Shown here in pieces: positions 44,401 to 55,143 of a stretch of 64,000 nt of DNA (positions within the stretch are counted from its first letter, which is position 1; the number at the start of each line of letters is the position of its first letter). Position numbers and translations under genes: made by a program. This stretch comes from Pseudogymnoascus destructans (Eukaryota > Ascomycota > Leotiomycetes > Thelebolales > Thelebolaceae). Where the stretch lies: positions 1,550,001-1,614,000 of the forward strand of contig NW_020167526.1 in NCBI RefSeq assembly GCF_001641265.1. Reading direction: 5' to 3'. The notes under the pieces were generated by a model, which saw only the letters and a list, made by a program, of their open reading frames with translations, did no database searches and was not told the DNA's origin.

Positions 44401-47400
44401 GGATACCCTCAAAAACTGAAAAGGGGTAAACTTACCCCTCAAGAAAGAAAACACAGAATGGACAACAACCTTTGTTTATACTGTGGCAAAGGGGGACACA
44501 GAATTCAGGAGTGCTATTCAGCACGAGGGAGTGCTGATTCAAAACATATAGCAGCCTCAGACACAGTCACAACTGCTATTCCTGAAAAACTTGAAAAATC
44601 CCTAGCAGGCACAACTTCAACTGAGACTATAACTTCTCCCCTAGACAACAAAGATGTGTCGATGGTGCTTTCTCAGAGTCTCACACACCTGTTAATCCCT
44701 ATTCAACTCCATTTCAAACAACAGGTGTTGTCTACAAGGGCTATGATAGACTCAGGGGCAACAGGCAACTTTATATCTCAAGACCTCATCTTGACACACC
44801 AGTTACCTACAATTCCCAAACGCACTCCAGAGTTGCTCCGAGTCATTGATGGAACTCCTATCAGTTCAGGTTCCATTACCTGCAACACCCCAGTACTCAA
44901 ACTTGAGATTCCCCTAGGAAAATCAACATTTTCAGACACCATCTCTTTAGATGTTATACCAATGAAGTACCCAGTTATCCTAGGTCTTCCATGGCTTCAA
45001 AGGCATGATCCAACTATCAATTGGAAGCATTTATCGCTTGGGTTTAGCTCAAATCCTGAGCTCAATACTGAAAAAACCCTTCAAGCCTCAGTTACCCCTA
45101 TTCAGGTCCAAGACTCAAACTTGTCCCAGATCAAGGATTTTGACCAAACTATGGGCGATATATCATCTCTGATATGGGTTAAACCTTTCCAACCTGTCCT
45201 GGAGATAGCAGCTACTTCAGATTTGGAGAAATCATCTCAGGAGGTCATTTTGCCTTTAGCATACCAAGACTACCAACATCTTTTTGACAAGGCAAAGGCA
45301 TCAATTCTGCCAAAGCACCAGCCTTATGACCATGAGATACCACTCGCAGAAGGCTCAATGCCTCCCTACGGCCCTATCTACTCTCTATCTGAATTAGAGC
45401 TGAAAACTCTCAGAGAATACCTAGATGAGAACCTTAGTTCTGGCTTTATCAGACCTTCTTCCTCACCAGCAGGAGCTCCCATTCTCTTTGTCAAGAAGAA
45501 AGATGGCTCCTTGCGTCTCTGTGTTGATTATAGGGGCCTTAATGCAGTCACTGTTAAAAACAGATATGCTTTACCCCTTATCCCTGAGCTCATAGATAGG
45601 CTCTCTTCAGCAAAGATCTTTACCAAGTTAGATCTCAGGGGAGCTTATAACCTGATACGCATCAAGGAAGGTGATGAGTGGAAGACAGCATTCAGAACAC
45701 GCTATGGTCATTTTGAATACCAGGTAATGCCTTTTGGGCTTGCCAATGCACCTGCTTCTTTCCAAGCTCTCATGAATGATATTCTAAGACCTTACTTGGA
45801 TATCTTTGTTGTTGTCTACTTAGACGACATTCTTATATACTCTTTAGACACTCAAGAGCATGTTCTACATGTTAGACAAGTCTTAGAGAAGCTATCTCAA
45901 GCACAACTCTTTTGCAAACTTGAGAAATGTCTTTTCCATATGTCTCAAGTTGATTTCTTAGGACATAGAATTTCAACAGAAGGCATTCAGATGGACCCTG
46001 AAAAGACAAAAGCAGTACAAACGTGGCCTATTCCTTCCAGCATTAAAGAGGTTCAGTCTTTCCTTGGGTTTGCCAACTATTACAGGAGGTTTATACCAAG
46101 ATATACATCCTTGGCTTTACCCCTTACTCAATTACTTCACAAGGACACTTTGTATCACTGGGATAAGACACAGCAAGATGCTTTCGATGCTCTTAAAGGA
46201 GAATTTAAAGAAGGGAAAATGTTACTACACTTTAACCCCTTGAAACCTGCCACTCTTGAGACAGATGCCTCAGATTTTGCCATTTCTGGAATCTTATACC
46301 AAGCTCCAAAAGACAAACAAGAAGAGCTACAGCCTGTGGCATTTTACTCAAGAAAGCTATCAGCAGCTGAACAAAACTATCCCATTACAGACAAGGAACT
46401 GCTTGCATGTTCTCTAAAGCATTGGAGATGCTACCTTGAAGGGGCAAACTATCCTATCACTATTTAGAGTGACCATTCAAATCTCTTGACCTTTACAACC
46501 ACTAAACAGCTCAATCGACGACAAGCAAGGTGGTCTGAACAACTAGGAGGTTTTGACTTTGTTATAAAACATGTCTCAGGGGCCAAGAATCAAAGAGCAG
46601 ATCTCCTCTCAAGAAGACATGACTACCAAGATTCTGCTAAAACTAGCAATACAAAGGCTCTGCTAGACTCAGCAAAGCTTATAGCAGCATCTTTAAGCAA
46701 CCCTAGTACTACAGAGGACTTAGGGGTAAACTTATCCCCTCAAGACCAAGTTGCCCCCATTACCTCTTCTCAGGAACCAGAGACCTTTAAAGACTATACA
46801 CCCTCAGCAACACTTCTTAAAGCATTCAAAGATGCTTACAACCATGATCCCTTTGCGAAAGGAACTTTGGAATACCTCCAGAAGAAAGGTTCCTCTCTTG
46901 AGAAAGTTGGACTACAGAATTTCTCAAAAAATCAGCATGGACTTCTCTTATTCAAGAACTATATCTATGTCCCAAGGGATAAACGATTACAGCTACACCT
47001 CCTACAGCAGTTCCATGATGCTCCAGCTGCAGGGCACTTTGGCTTTGCAAAAACTTATGAACTTCTAACAAGAAAGTTCTACTGGCCTAGTCTAAGGACT
47101 ACTCTTCAAGACTATATATCTTCTTGCACTACTTGCAACTTGAACAAGCCTACACGGCAAAAGCCCTATGGCCTCTTGCAGCCTCTACCTATACCAGAAC
47201 GCCCATGGGACTCCATATCCATTGACTTTATAGTCAAGTTGCCTCCTTCTATCCCAAAAGGGGGTGCTACCCCTTATGACTCTATCCTTGTGGTGGTAGA
47301 AAGGCTCACAAAAATGGCACACTTTGAGCCTTGCAATGAGACTATCACAGCTTCTGAACTTGCGTGGCTATTCCTCAAGGTGGTCTTTAAATATCATGGA

Positions 47401-49408
47401 ATTCCTGGACACTGGATCTCAGATAGGGGAGCAGTTTTCACTTCAAACTTTTTTAAGGAGTTCTCTAAACTCTTAAACATGGAACAACGCTTCTCTACAG
47501 CTTATCACCCTCAAACAGATGGCCAGACAGAGAGAGTCAACTCTGTACTTGAACAATATCTAAGAATTTATACAAACTATGCTCAAGACAACTGGGCAGA
47601 TCTTCTCCATCTTGCAGAATTTGCTTACAACAACACAGTCTCTAACACCACAAAAGAGACACCTTTCTATGCAAACTATGGTTATCACCCTAGGTTTGAA
47701 GTGGCAGAACTGAATTGTCCTGAAATTTTCAAAAACCCTTCTGCTACTGAAAGAATCATCTACCTTAAGGGCCTCCAGGACTATCTCAAGGTTCAAATAC
47801 AGCGTGCACAAGACGAGCAGGCTCAGGCCTTTAACAGGGGGGTGGTTGCACCACAATTCAAAGTTGGTGATCAAGTCTTTTTGTCTAGAAGACATATCAC
47901 AACTACTAGACCTTCAGACAAACTTGATACTAAAAGACTTGGACCTTTTAAGATCACAAGGACTATTGGCAAGAATGCTTTCGAGCTTGCATTACCACCT
48001 ACTTGGACTATCCATAATGTCTTCCATGCATCTCTCTTGTCTAAGGCACAAGAAAGTTCCTTAAGACCACTTCAGTCTCCTCCACCTCCTGTTCTGATCT
48101 TGGATCAACCAGAATATGAAGTAGAGTCTATCCTTGACAAAAAGACACTTAGAGGTCAGGACTACTTCCTCGTTAAGTGGAAAGGCTATCCTACAAGTGA
48201 CAACACTTGGGAGCCTAAGAGAAATCTAAAAAATGCATCTAAGCTCATTCTAGAATTTCTTTCTAAGAAAGCCACCTGGCTAAAGGGCAAGCAGACAGCC
48301 CACAAACGTCCTTAAAAGGGGGATCATGTCATACTGACATTCGTTGCACTCAGTTTGCTATCAAACTCAAGAGCAAACTTAGAAATCTCCTCCTCAAACC
48401 TACAAGTCACCATACATATCTTGGCTTATCACACCAACAACAGAAGCAATACTACTCAACGATTGCTGCAAACTCTTCTACTACATCTGTTTATGCTACA
48501 TACATCACGGCATATCATTTGAACACTCATTGAACAAGTTATTAAGAAAATCTCCTCCTTAAGGGGGTGGGCCAATACTACCACATGGCATATATCTACC
48601 AACTAGAGGCCTAGGAACATGAACGATAGCTCTAGAAGCTTCTACAACCCTCTATGATTCATTACACGTCATCGCTCCTTAGTTACCCACAAGATTGGTT
48701 AAGTTATGACATAATTTATCTATAGGTACTCTGACCTTGGACCTCCTTTTCACTTCCTATAGGCTAGGAACCCAAGAGATGGTTCTATGGGATTCTCTTA
48801 CGTTCACTACATGATTAGCAAGCTAGTTGTGGGTCGCACTTGATTTCTAATACATTTACCAAGCCTGGTTAGTCATGGAAAGTCATGGAAAATGAGAGAA
48901 CTACACTCCTTTGGCATAAATAGGATTGCCCTTTCCTTAAGAAAGGGCAAGCAGGCAATACAGTAAATCGACTAGCACATACTTCTACGTCTTTTCCAAG
49001 CTTCCAAGCATTGATCTTGTTATTCTCTGTTTTTGAAAAGTCAGTGAGGTGCTAACCTCTGACTTACCCCTGAGTTCTCAGACTCAACATTTGTTGCAAC
49101 TTGTCTAAACCACTTCACCACATCATACACCTGATTGCTGCGTTGTGGAATAGTCTAAGCTACAACCCTTTGGCTCTGTTTCCTAAGACAGTGTGTTGTC
49201 TTAGTAAATTCATCCCTTCCTTGGGTGGCTAGATTCTCATATCTGGTGCACCCACCATTACACCGACACCCAAGGCGCAAGGCCTACCCAAGTAGGGAAC
49301 GCCTGTTACAACTGTGGCAGACCAGGCCACTTTGCAAAGGACTGCCGTAGCCAGCACACTGGGCCGGGAGTCCGGAAGCTGGATACCCAACTCCTCAAGC
49401 GGGAGTGA
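41403..49408 (+). CDS. Element B gag, split by element A
   Basis: Structural capsid protein of the retrotransposon. The segments 41403-42539 and 49268-49408 join in frame once element A and one copy of its CCGAC target are set aside, giving 425 residues. The start is MASQEKRITRATS. The central part holds the capsid fold typical of Gypsy gag (YKGESTRELNEFMASIRASF, MKEWDNRC). The nucleocapsid zinc knuckle CYNCGRPGHFAKDC falls in the second segment. The frame ends at TGA 49406-49408 and continues open into pol. In the present genome it is interrupted and cannot be made as one protein. Confidence 0.9.
42540..43475 (+). repeat. Element A 5' LTR
   Basis: 936 bp, TGTCATAC...CATTACA. TATA-type ATAAATA is at 43129-43135. 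The inverted repeat GCCCTTTC/GAAAGGGC follows between TATA and the predicted transcript start. The predicted start is near 43162 (AAGCAGGCAA). Confidence 0.95.
43478..43487 (+). promoter_or_regulatory. Probable self-priming primer-binding site of element A
   Basis: TTGCCTGCTT, 2 nt after the LTR, is the exact reverse complement of AAGCAGGCAA at 43162-43171, which starts 33 nt after the TATA-type box begins (43129). This matches the Tf1 plan in which the RNA 5' end primes its own reverse transcription. Confidence 0.72.
43528..48315 (+). CDS. Element A gag-pol polyprotein, one internal stop
   Basis: A single frame of 1595 codons before the terminal TAA, broken only by TAG at 46465-46467 (codon 980) inside RNase H, at a place where Gypsy enzymes usually have an aromatic residue before SDHSNL. 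Order: coiled N-terminus and gag, zinc knuckle CLYCGKGGHRIQEC (residue 316), protease IDSGATGNF (Asp 408), reverse transcriptase YLDDILIYS (764), RNase H with LETDASDFAISG, then after the stop QLNRRQARWSEQL, the integrase HHCC finger, DFIVKLPPS, SDRGAVFTSNF and QTDGQTERV, and a chromodomain VESILDKK...YFLVKWKGYPTSDNTWEP from about 1530. Without readthrough it lacks integrase. Gag and pol are fused in one frame with no intervening stop. Confidence 0.93.
48327..49262 (+). repeat. Element A 3' LTR
   Basis: A 936-bp copy identical by eye to 42540-43475. It ends TTACA and is followed by the target duplication CCGAC. Confidence 0.95.
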
Positions 49409-49447
49409 CTCCCTACCGAAGCCCTACGCCCTACGCAGGCGAAGAGG

Positions 49448-52400
49448 ATGGAGATCGACATTGAAATCAAAGTAGGGCCTACCTGGCACAAGGCCAAGGC
49501 TCTACTCGATTCGGGGTCGGACGCGTCAACTATCCACCCCCTCTTCGCAAAAGATAAGGGCCTAGAGTGCCGAGACAAGGGCCCACCTCGAGCGAGGGCT
49601 GTGGACGGCAAGGAGATTGCCATATACGGAGCGGCGACCGTACAGATCAAGGCCTGGGACCACTTTCGAAGGGAGACGACCGTAGACCAGACGTTCCTTT
49701 CCATGGATACCCCTGGTGTGGATGTTATCCTTGGAATGGACTGGATCGTACAGGTCAACCCCCAGATCGATTGGCAGACCCAGATATGGCGCTACCCCTT
49801 CGATATATCGAAGGCGATGGAGGTGGGTATTGAAGAGCTAGACAAAGGCGATACTGCCTTTGTCCTGGCGTTGACCTCGGAAGGAGCATTGGAACCCCAA
49901 TGCCCAAGGGAGTACGCTGAATTCGCCGATGTCTTCTCTAAGGAGCGGGCAGAAGACCTACCCGAGCTGGGTAGGAAGACCCACGGTATCGATACCAGCA
50001 TGCAAGAGCCGCCTTACGGCCCGGTATACAACCTATCTGAGACGGAGTTGGCCACACTCCGGGAATACCTTCAATCAAGCGAAAGGAAGGGTTGGATCCA
50101 GAGGAGCATAAGCCCAGCGGGCGCGCCCATACTGTTCGTACAGAAGAAGGACGGCAGTCTACGCCTCTGCGTGGACTATAGGGGTCTGAATAAGATCACC
50201 GTAAAGAATAGGCACCCCTTGCCGCTGATCACAGAGACCTTGGATCGGCTCCAAGGAGCAAAGGTCTTCACAAAGCTTGATATTAGGAACGCCTACCACA
50301 GGATCCGGATCCGCCCAGGCGACGAGTGGAAAACCGCCTTCCGCACTCGTTACGGCCACTTTGAGTACAAAGTGATGCCTTTTGGCTTGGCCAACGCGCC
50401 AGCCACGTTTCAGGCCTATATGAACGAGACCCTCGAAGGGCTCGTTGATACGATATGCGTTGTATACCTCGACGATATCCTTATTTATTCCTCTAAAGAG
50501 GAGGAACATACCCACCACGTACAGGAGGTCCTAGGTCGCCTACGAGAGGCGAACCTATATGTAAAGCTCTCAAAGTGCGAGTTCAATACCAAACAGGTAG
50601 GCTTCCTTGGATATACCGTCACAACAGAAGGAGTGGCTATGGAAGGCGACCGGGTTGCTGCGATAGCTGAGTGGCCTACACCCAAGACCTACCGAGAGGT
50701 CCAGGTGTTTCTCGGCTTCGCCAACTTTTACCGACGCTTCATAGAGCAGTACTCCTCTGTTGTGGCACCCTTGACTGGCCTTATGAAGGGGGCCAAGGCC
50801 GGTAAACAGACCGGGCCCTTTGTGTGGGGAGCAATGCAGCAGGGCGCGTTCGATCGCCTCAAGGAGGCCTTCACCACAGCTCCCATGTTAGTCCATTTCG
50901 ATCCAAGCTGTAAGATTAGACTTGAGACAGACTCCTCCGGCTTCGGGTTGGCAGGGAATCTTTCCCAATATGTAGAAGAAACCCCAGAACGAAGGGGTGG
51001 GTGGCACCCAGTCGCCTTCTTCAGCAAAAAGCTGGAGCCAGCAGAGCTGAACTATGAGGTCCACGACCAAGAGCTCTTGGCGATCGTGAGATCTTTCGAA
51101 CAGTGGAGGCATTACCTAGAGGGTAGCCAACACCCAATCGAGGTCCTGACGGATCACAACAACCTGAAATACTTCATGGAAACCACCGCCCTCACAAGAA
51201 GGCAGGCGCGGTGGGCGCAGGCGTTGTCAGCCTACGACTTCCAAATATCCTATCGAGCTGGCAAGACCAACCCCGCAGATGGGCCGTCTAGGAGACCAGA
51301 CTATGAGGAAGAGAAGGGTAGCCAGAACGTGATGCTTCCTACCCTTCGAAACAAGCTCCAGAAAGCCATACAGGCAGGAGAAGAAGCCCTGCAGATGAGG
51401 CGGGTAGTGGCTGACTTACAAGAAGTAGGCACCACACTGGGCGAAGACCAGAGTAAGGACACCAAGAGTCCAGGTCTCGTTGTCCCTCGAGTTATGGTGG
51501 CAGCCATGGCTCAGGGAGAGAGCGCCTACAGTGCCACGGCCGAACCCTTAGCGGATCTGATCAAAACCCTTCAAGCGGCTGACGAGCTCGCTGTTCACAG
51601 GGCCAGAGAAGCAGGGTCGGCGTGGGCGAAGGGCTCTTCAGGTTGGAGAGTAGACGATGCAGGCATCCTACGCTTCAAGGGAGCGGCCTATGTGCCTCCC
51701 AATCAGGCAGTACGTATGGAAATCTTCAAGATTTGCCACGACGACCCTTTGGCTGGGCACTTCGGATATAAGAAGACCCAGGAACTGATCCGACGGAAAT
51801 ACTACTGGCCTGGATTAGACCAGGAAGCCAGGGAGTACGTACGTGGCTGCGATCGGTGCCAGCGGATCAAGCCGGTACGGCATAGACCCTACGGCGAAAT
51901 GCAAGGCCTCAGAATGCCTACTAAGCCCTTTGAGTCCATAAGTATGGACTTCATCACAGATCTGCCGCCTAGTATAGGAGCAGACCAAGCTAAGGCTTCA
52001 GACTCCATTTTGGTAATCGTAGACCGATACACCAAGGTATCCAAATATATACCCTGCCGGAAGACCATTACTGCCACCGAGTTGGGGCGGGTCTTCCTTG
52101 AGTATTGGGTTAAGGACTTTGGGATTCCTGCTGAAATAATTACAGACTGCGGCAGCGTATTTACGTGCCACTTCTGGTCGGCCTTCTGTTTCCACCTCAA
52201 AGTACGGCGGAACCTATCGACTGCCTTCCACCCTCAATCTGACGGCCAGACGGAAAGGCAGAACCAGAATATTGAGGCCTACCTACGCCTACACTGCAAT
52301 CAGCACCAGGACAATTGGGTAGAACTTCTTCACTTCGCGGAGCTTACCTACAATAATGCCTTCCACGATTCCATCCAGATGTCGCCAAATCAGGCTCGAT

Positions 52401-53017
52401 ACGGTATCAACATCGACCTGCGGCAAGGGATCGAGGACGACCCCATGAGAAGGGAGGTGCCAGTTGCAAGAGACCGAGTCCAGAAGATCCTCGACCTACG
52501 AAAGGAGCTTGAAGAGGCCTGGGCGAGATCGAAGGAAGCCCAAGTCCGAGGATATAACAAGATCCACAAGCCAATGCAGTTCATGGTCGGCGAACGGGTG
52601 TGGCTTTCTGCCAAGAATATCAGAACCACCCAGCCAAGTAGGAAGCTAGGTCACCGGTGGCTCGGACCGTATGAGATCACCGGGCGGATAGGTAAACAGG
52701 CGTATCGATTGAGGCTTCCCCCACGGTATAAGGCGATTCATGACGTGTTCCACGTCTCCCTACTCGAGAGGTATCGGGAAGGCGTTGAGAAGGCCGATCC
52801 TCCACCAGATCCAGAGATCGTGGATGGGGAAGAAGAATACAAGGTCGAGGCAGTCCTAGACCACAGGACTGTGCGGAGGGGTAGAGGAATCCGAGAGGAA
52901 TACCTGATTAGGTGGGCAGGCTACACTGCAGCTGACGATCAGTGGGTTCCAAAGCTTGACGTAGGACTACCGTTAATCAAGGCATATCACAAGGAACAGA
53001 CGCAGAAGGCAATGTAG
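49448..53017 (+). CDS. Element B pol: protease, RT, RNase H, integrase, chromodomain
   Basis: 1189 codons from ATG 49448 without a stop. The same frame is open back to the gag TGA. The aspartic protease motif LLDSGSDAS is near residue 21, reverse transcriptase YLDDILIYS at 340, and RNase H with LETDSSGFG and YFSKKL-type spacing after it. The integrase has the HHCC finger (HFGYKKTQEL...CDRCQRIKP) and the catalytic pattern SMDFITDLP, ITDCGSVF and HPQSDGQTERQNQ. The C-terminal chromodomain reads YKVEAVLDHR then EEYLIRWAGYTAADDQWVP. All catalytic residues are visible, so the enzyme set could be active. Confidence 0.95.
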   Translation: MEIDIEIKVGPTWHKAKALLDSGSDASTIHPLFAKDKGLECRDKGPPRARAVDGKEIAIYGAATVQIKAWDHFRRETTVDQTFLSMDTPGVDVILGMDWIVQVNPQIDWQTQIWRYPFDISKAMEVGIEELDKGDTAFVLALTSEGALEPQCPREYAEFADVFSKERAEDLPELGRKTHGIDTSMQEPPYGPVYNLSETELATLREYLQSSERKGWIQRSISPAGAPILFVQKKDGSLRLCVDYRGLNKITVKNRHPLPLITETLDRLQGAKVFTKLDIRNAYHRIRIRPGDEWKTAFRTRYGHFEYKVMPFGLANAPATFQAYMNETLEGLVDTICVVYLDDILIYSSKEEEHTHHVQEVLGRLREANLYVKLSKCEFNTKQVGFLGYTVTTEGVAMEGDRVAAIAEWPTPKTYREVQVFLGFANFYRRFIEQYSSVVAPLTGLMKGAKAGKQTGPFVWGAMQQGAFDRLKEAFTTAPMLVHFDPSCKIRLETDSSGFGLAGNLSQYVEETPERRGGWHPVAFFSKKLEPAELNYEVHDQELLAIVRSFEQWRHYLEGSQHPIEVLTDHNNLKYFMETTALTRRQARWAQALSAYDFQISYRAGKTNPADGPSRRPDYEEEKGSQNVMLPTLRNKLQKAIQAGEEALQMRRVVADLQEVGTTLGEDQSKDTKSPGLVVPRVMVAAMAQGESAYSATAEPLADLIKTLQAADELAVHRAREAGSAWAKGSSGWRVDDAGILRFKGAAYVPPNQAVRMEIFKICHDDPLAGHFGYKKTQELIRRKYYWPGLDQEAREYVRGCDRCQRIKPVRHRPYGEMQGLRMPTKPFESISMDFITDLPPSIGADQAKASDSILVIVDRYTKVSKYIPCRKTITATELGRVFLEYWVKDFGIPAEIITDCGSVFTCHFWSAFCFHLKVRRNLSTAFHPQSDGQTERQNQNIEAYLRLHCNQHQDNWVELLHFAELTYNNAFHDSIQMSPNQARYGINIDLRQGIEDDPMRREVPVARDRVQKILDLRKELEEAWARSKEAQVRGYNKIHKPMQFMVGERVWLSAKNIRTTQPSRKLGHRWLGPYEITGRIGKQAYRLRLPPRYKAIHDVFHVSLLERYREGVEKADPPPDPEIVDGEEEYKVEAVLDHRTVRRGRGIREEYLIRWAGYTAADDQWVPKLDVGLPLIKAYHKEQTQKAM

Positions 53018-53026
53018 TGTATTGTC

Positions 53027-54282
53027 CTAAACTAAGGGAAAAAACAACGCGTCAAGTTCCGAAGGAGAAGGGCTCACAGACCCAGAAGCAGACCCCGACC
53101 CAGACCTAGAAGAAATGCGCGCGTCAGACAAGGGGGTGACGACGGGGGCAGGGCGTGGATTGAAGCGCCACTGGTCTGGACGCACAAACAAACGCTCAAA
53201 AAGAGCACGATCGTAATCCGCAGGCGTAGGCAGGAGAATAGGTCCTACCGACAAGGGCGCGGAGGGCAGGACAGGCCTCACTCGAGCTACCCACAGGGTC
53301 AGCAAAACGTCCAGGAAGGATGGGAATCACAAACCTACGACAAACTTCAGGGCGGCGACGTGGGCGTTGAGGCCAACCTGGTAGGCGTCTAGAGCCGCAT
53401 CAGTAGCGGCGTGGAACATAGTAGCAGCAGCCTTGAGAGCCTTGGTTTTGGCCTGATCCAGCTCAGCAAGGGTCTCAGCGTGGTGAAGAAGGGCTTGGCG
53501 TGGGTCGTTGAGGTTGCGGACGACGGGGCCCCCAGCCTCAGGGAGAGGCGCAACAGGTTCCTCGTGGAAGGACGTAGCAGCTCTCTTACCCTTATTCTTG
53601 ACCTTCAGGGTGCGAGGCTCCTTGCCCTTATCAGCGGTAGTGAACTCGCGTTGGGCAAAGAGGAGGGAGGCCAGAGCCTCACGGGTGGCGACCGAATTAT
53701 GTTCCAACCCAGCGTCCTCGTCGTCAGCGCAACAGTTCAAATAGGCGTCGGACTTGAGCTGCAGGGCAGTGAGGGCATCCTTCTGATCAGGACCGACCTG
53801 CCTGGTTGTCAGCATATCCCACTAAGAAGGAAAAGGAGGCCTACCGGAACGCAGTGGTGGTTTCCTTGGAGACAGTCGCCGCACTTGTCCAAGCCAACAG
53901 GGACCCAGCAGATCTGTCCAGGATAGTTGTAATAGGTGACTGAACACTTGACGCAGCAGTCGCGGGAGCCTGCGCGAAGGGGACCAACAGACTCTGGAAC
54001 TGGGCGGCGCGCAGAAAGCTTCCACCCCAGCGCCGTACGCATCTCCTTGGCAGCCAACTGAGCAGCGACCTCCTCCTCCTCCTCTGGAGCGTCCTCAACT
54101 GAAGGTGATCGGTAGGGACGCACGGTGCGAGGGCGAGAGGTGGACGCAACGGAAGCAGGACCGAAGGGAGTAGGGGTGGCAGGTGACTCCAACTCGGGAG
54201 ACCCAGACATCTGGGCGGAAGAGCGCTTGAGAGGGATGGCGACAGGCGCCACTGTCTTCTTGGGCTGCTTGCGCGGAGCCAT
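53027..54282 (-). CDS. Antisense three-exon gene inside element B, Cys-rich protein
   Basis: Lies between pol and the 3' LTR on the opposite strand. Exons: 54282-53845, 53797-53335 and 53286-53027, with introns of 47 and 48 nt, giving 386 residues in consistent phase. The start MAPRKQPKKTVAPVA was preferred over a longer frame that begins at 54525. Residues 1-90 are Pro/Ser/Arg-rich with a short acidic run (APEEEEEVAAQ). Next comes a cysteine array: CCVKC, C about 13 residues on, then KCGDC, then C (residues about 110-145). The second exon is Ala-rich and helical (DQAKTKALKAAATMFHAATD). The end is a Ser/Gly-rich tail. No family is recognised with certainty. Additional antisense frames between pol and the 3' LTR are known in plant Tat-type Gypsy elements. 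Confidence 0.72.
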
Positions 54283-54680
54283 GATTGACGGAACTAATCC
54301 ACAGATCAGTCCCTGAAGACGAAGGATGGAAGGGACGTAAATACCTTGCGAAGAGGGAGTAAGCCTTGAAGCAAACCTTGGAAGAGGATCAAAAGGAAGA
54401 AGCCAAGAACCCAGAAGAGCGGGCACTTGGTGTGAGGTTGTGTGAGGAAAGTAGGAAGTTGGGTAGGAAGTGGGAGTTAAGCGCGATGCCCACAACAACT
54501 GGGGGTGGCCGCGGCACAACAACAAGGGGGGTCACGGGACCCCCCTGACAGGCGCGAGTTCGATAACAACAACCCACCCTACGCGCGAGCAAACAAGCCA
54601 AACAAGCCCAAACAAGGGCGCAATCAGCCCTGATCTCTATGCCTGGAATTGGGGGCAATTCCCTAGAAGGGGGAGGTAAT

Positions 54681-54921
54681 TGTAAGGCGGCCCTCACGTG
54701 AGGGCACGTGAGGTGTCACGCTCTTACAGTGGACCTGGCGGGCTCGGTAAATTAGGGCCTACAGGTTCCTGTATATAAGGGGCTGGAGGCTCGGAGTGAG
54801 GCCTCCAGTCAATAGTCGATGTATCTACGTAGACCTATTGTGCTTACAGAATACGATACCTTCCTGCCTCCTGACCTGGTTCCCTGAGCTCCCGTGTGAC
54901 CCTGGGTCCTACGACTTTACA
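54681..54921 (+). repeat. Element B 3' LTR
   Basis: A 241-bp copy identical by eye to the 5' LTR at 41122-41362. It is followed by the target duplication CAAAG. Confidence 0.95.
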
Positions 54922-54929
54922 CAAAGCTG

Positions 54930-55143
54930 TAACTTGTTCAATGAGTGTCCAAATGATATGCCGTGATGTATGTAGCATAAACAGATGTAGTAGAAGAGTT
55001 TGCAGCAATCGTTGAGTAGTATTGCTCTTGTTGTTGGTGTGATAAGCCAAGATATGTATGGTGACTTGTAGGTTTGAGGAGGAGATTTCTAAGTTTGCTC
55101 TTGAGTTTGATAGCAAACTGAATGCAACTAATGTCAGTATGAC
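54930..55143 (-). repeat. A-family LTR fragment inside the hAT transposase
   Basis: 214 bp matching the first part of the element A LTR in reverse, truncated at both ends. It lies between hAT sequence and element B, so it entered hAT before B. It has substitutions relative to the intact LTR, which fits greater age. Confidence 0.85.

Larger units (their letters stand above)
42540..49262 (+). mobile_element. Element A: Ty3/Gypsy chromovirus inserted in element B gag
   Basis: 6723 bp. LTRs 42540-43475 and 48327-49262 (936 bp each, identical by eye), flanked by the 5-bp duplication CCGAC (42535-42539 and 49263-49267). One long gag-pol frame fills the interior. The polypurine tract AAAAGGGGGA (48314-48323) lies 3 nt before the 3' LTR and overlaps the stop codon. 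The identical LTRs point to a very recent insertion, later than that of element B. Diverged copies of its LTR occur at 14057-14965, 54930-55143 and 63226-64000. Confidence 0.96.
41122..54921 (+). mobile_element. Element B: Ty3/Gypsy chromovirus with an antisense gene
   Basis: Full-length LTR retrotransposon inserted in the hAT element. The LTRs are 41122-41362 and 54681-54921 (241 bp each, identical by eye), flanked by the 5-bp duplication CAAAG (41117-41121 and 54922-54926). Excluding element A and its extra target copy, B is about 7.1 kb. Order: LTR, self-complementary primer site (41366-41374), gag, in-frame UGA, pol (protease, reverse transcriptase, RNase H, integrase, chromodomain), an antisense three-exon gene, a polypurine tract AGAAGGGGGAGG (54665-54676) and the LTR. 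All frames look intact apart from the A insertion in gag. Confidence 0.95.

Noticed and set aside
46465..46467. Programmed readthrough stop in element A
   Set aside because: Readthrough stops in retroelements sit between gag and pol, not inside RNase H. A simple nonsense mutation is more likely unless all copies share it.
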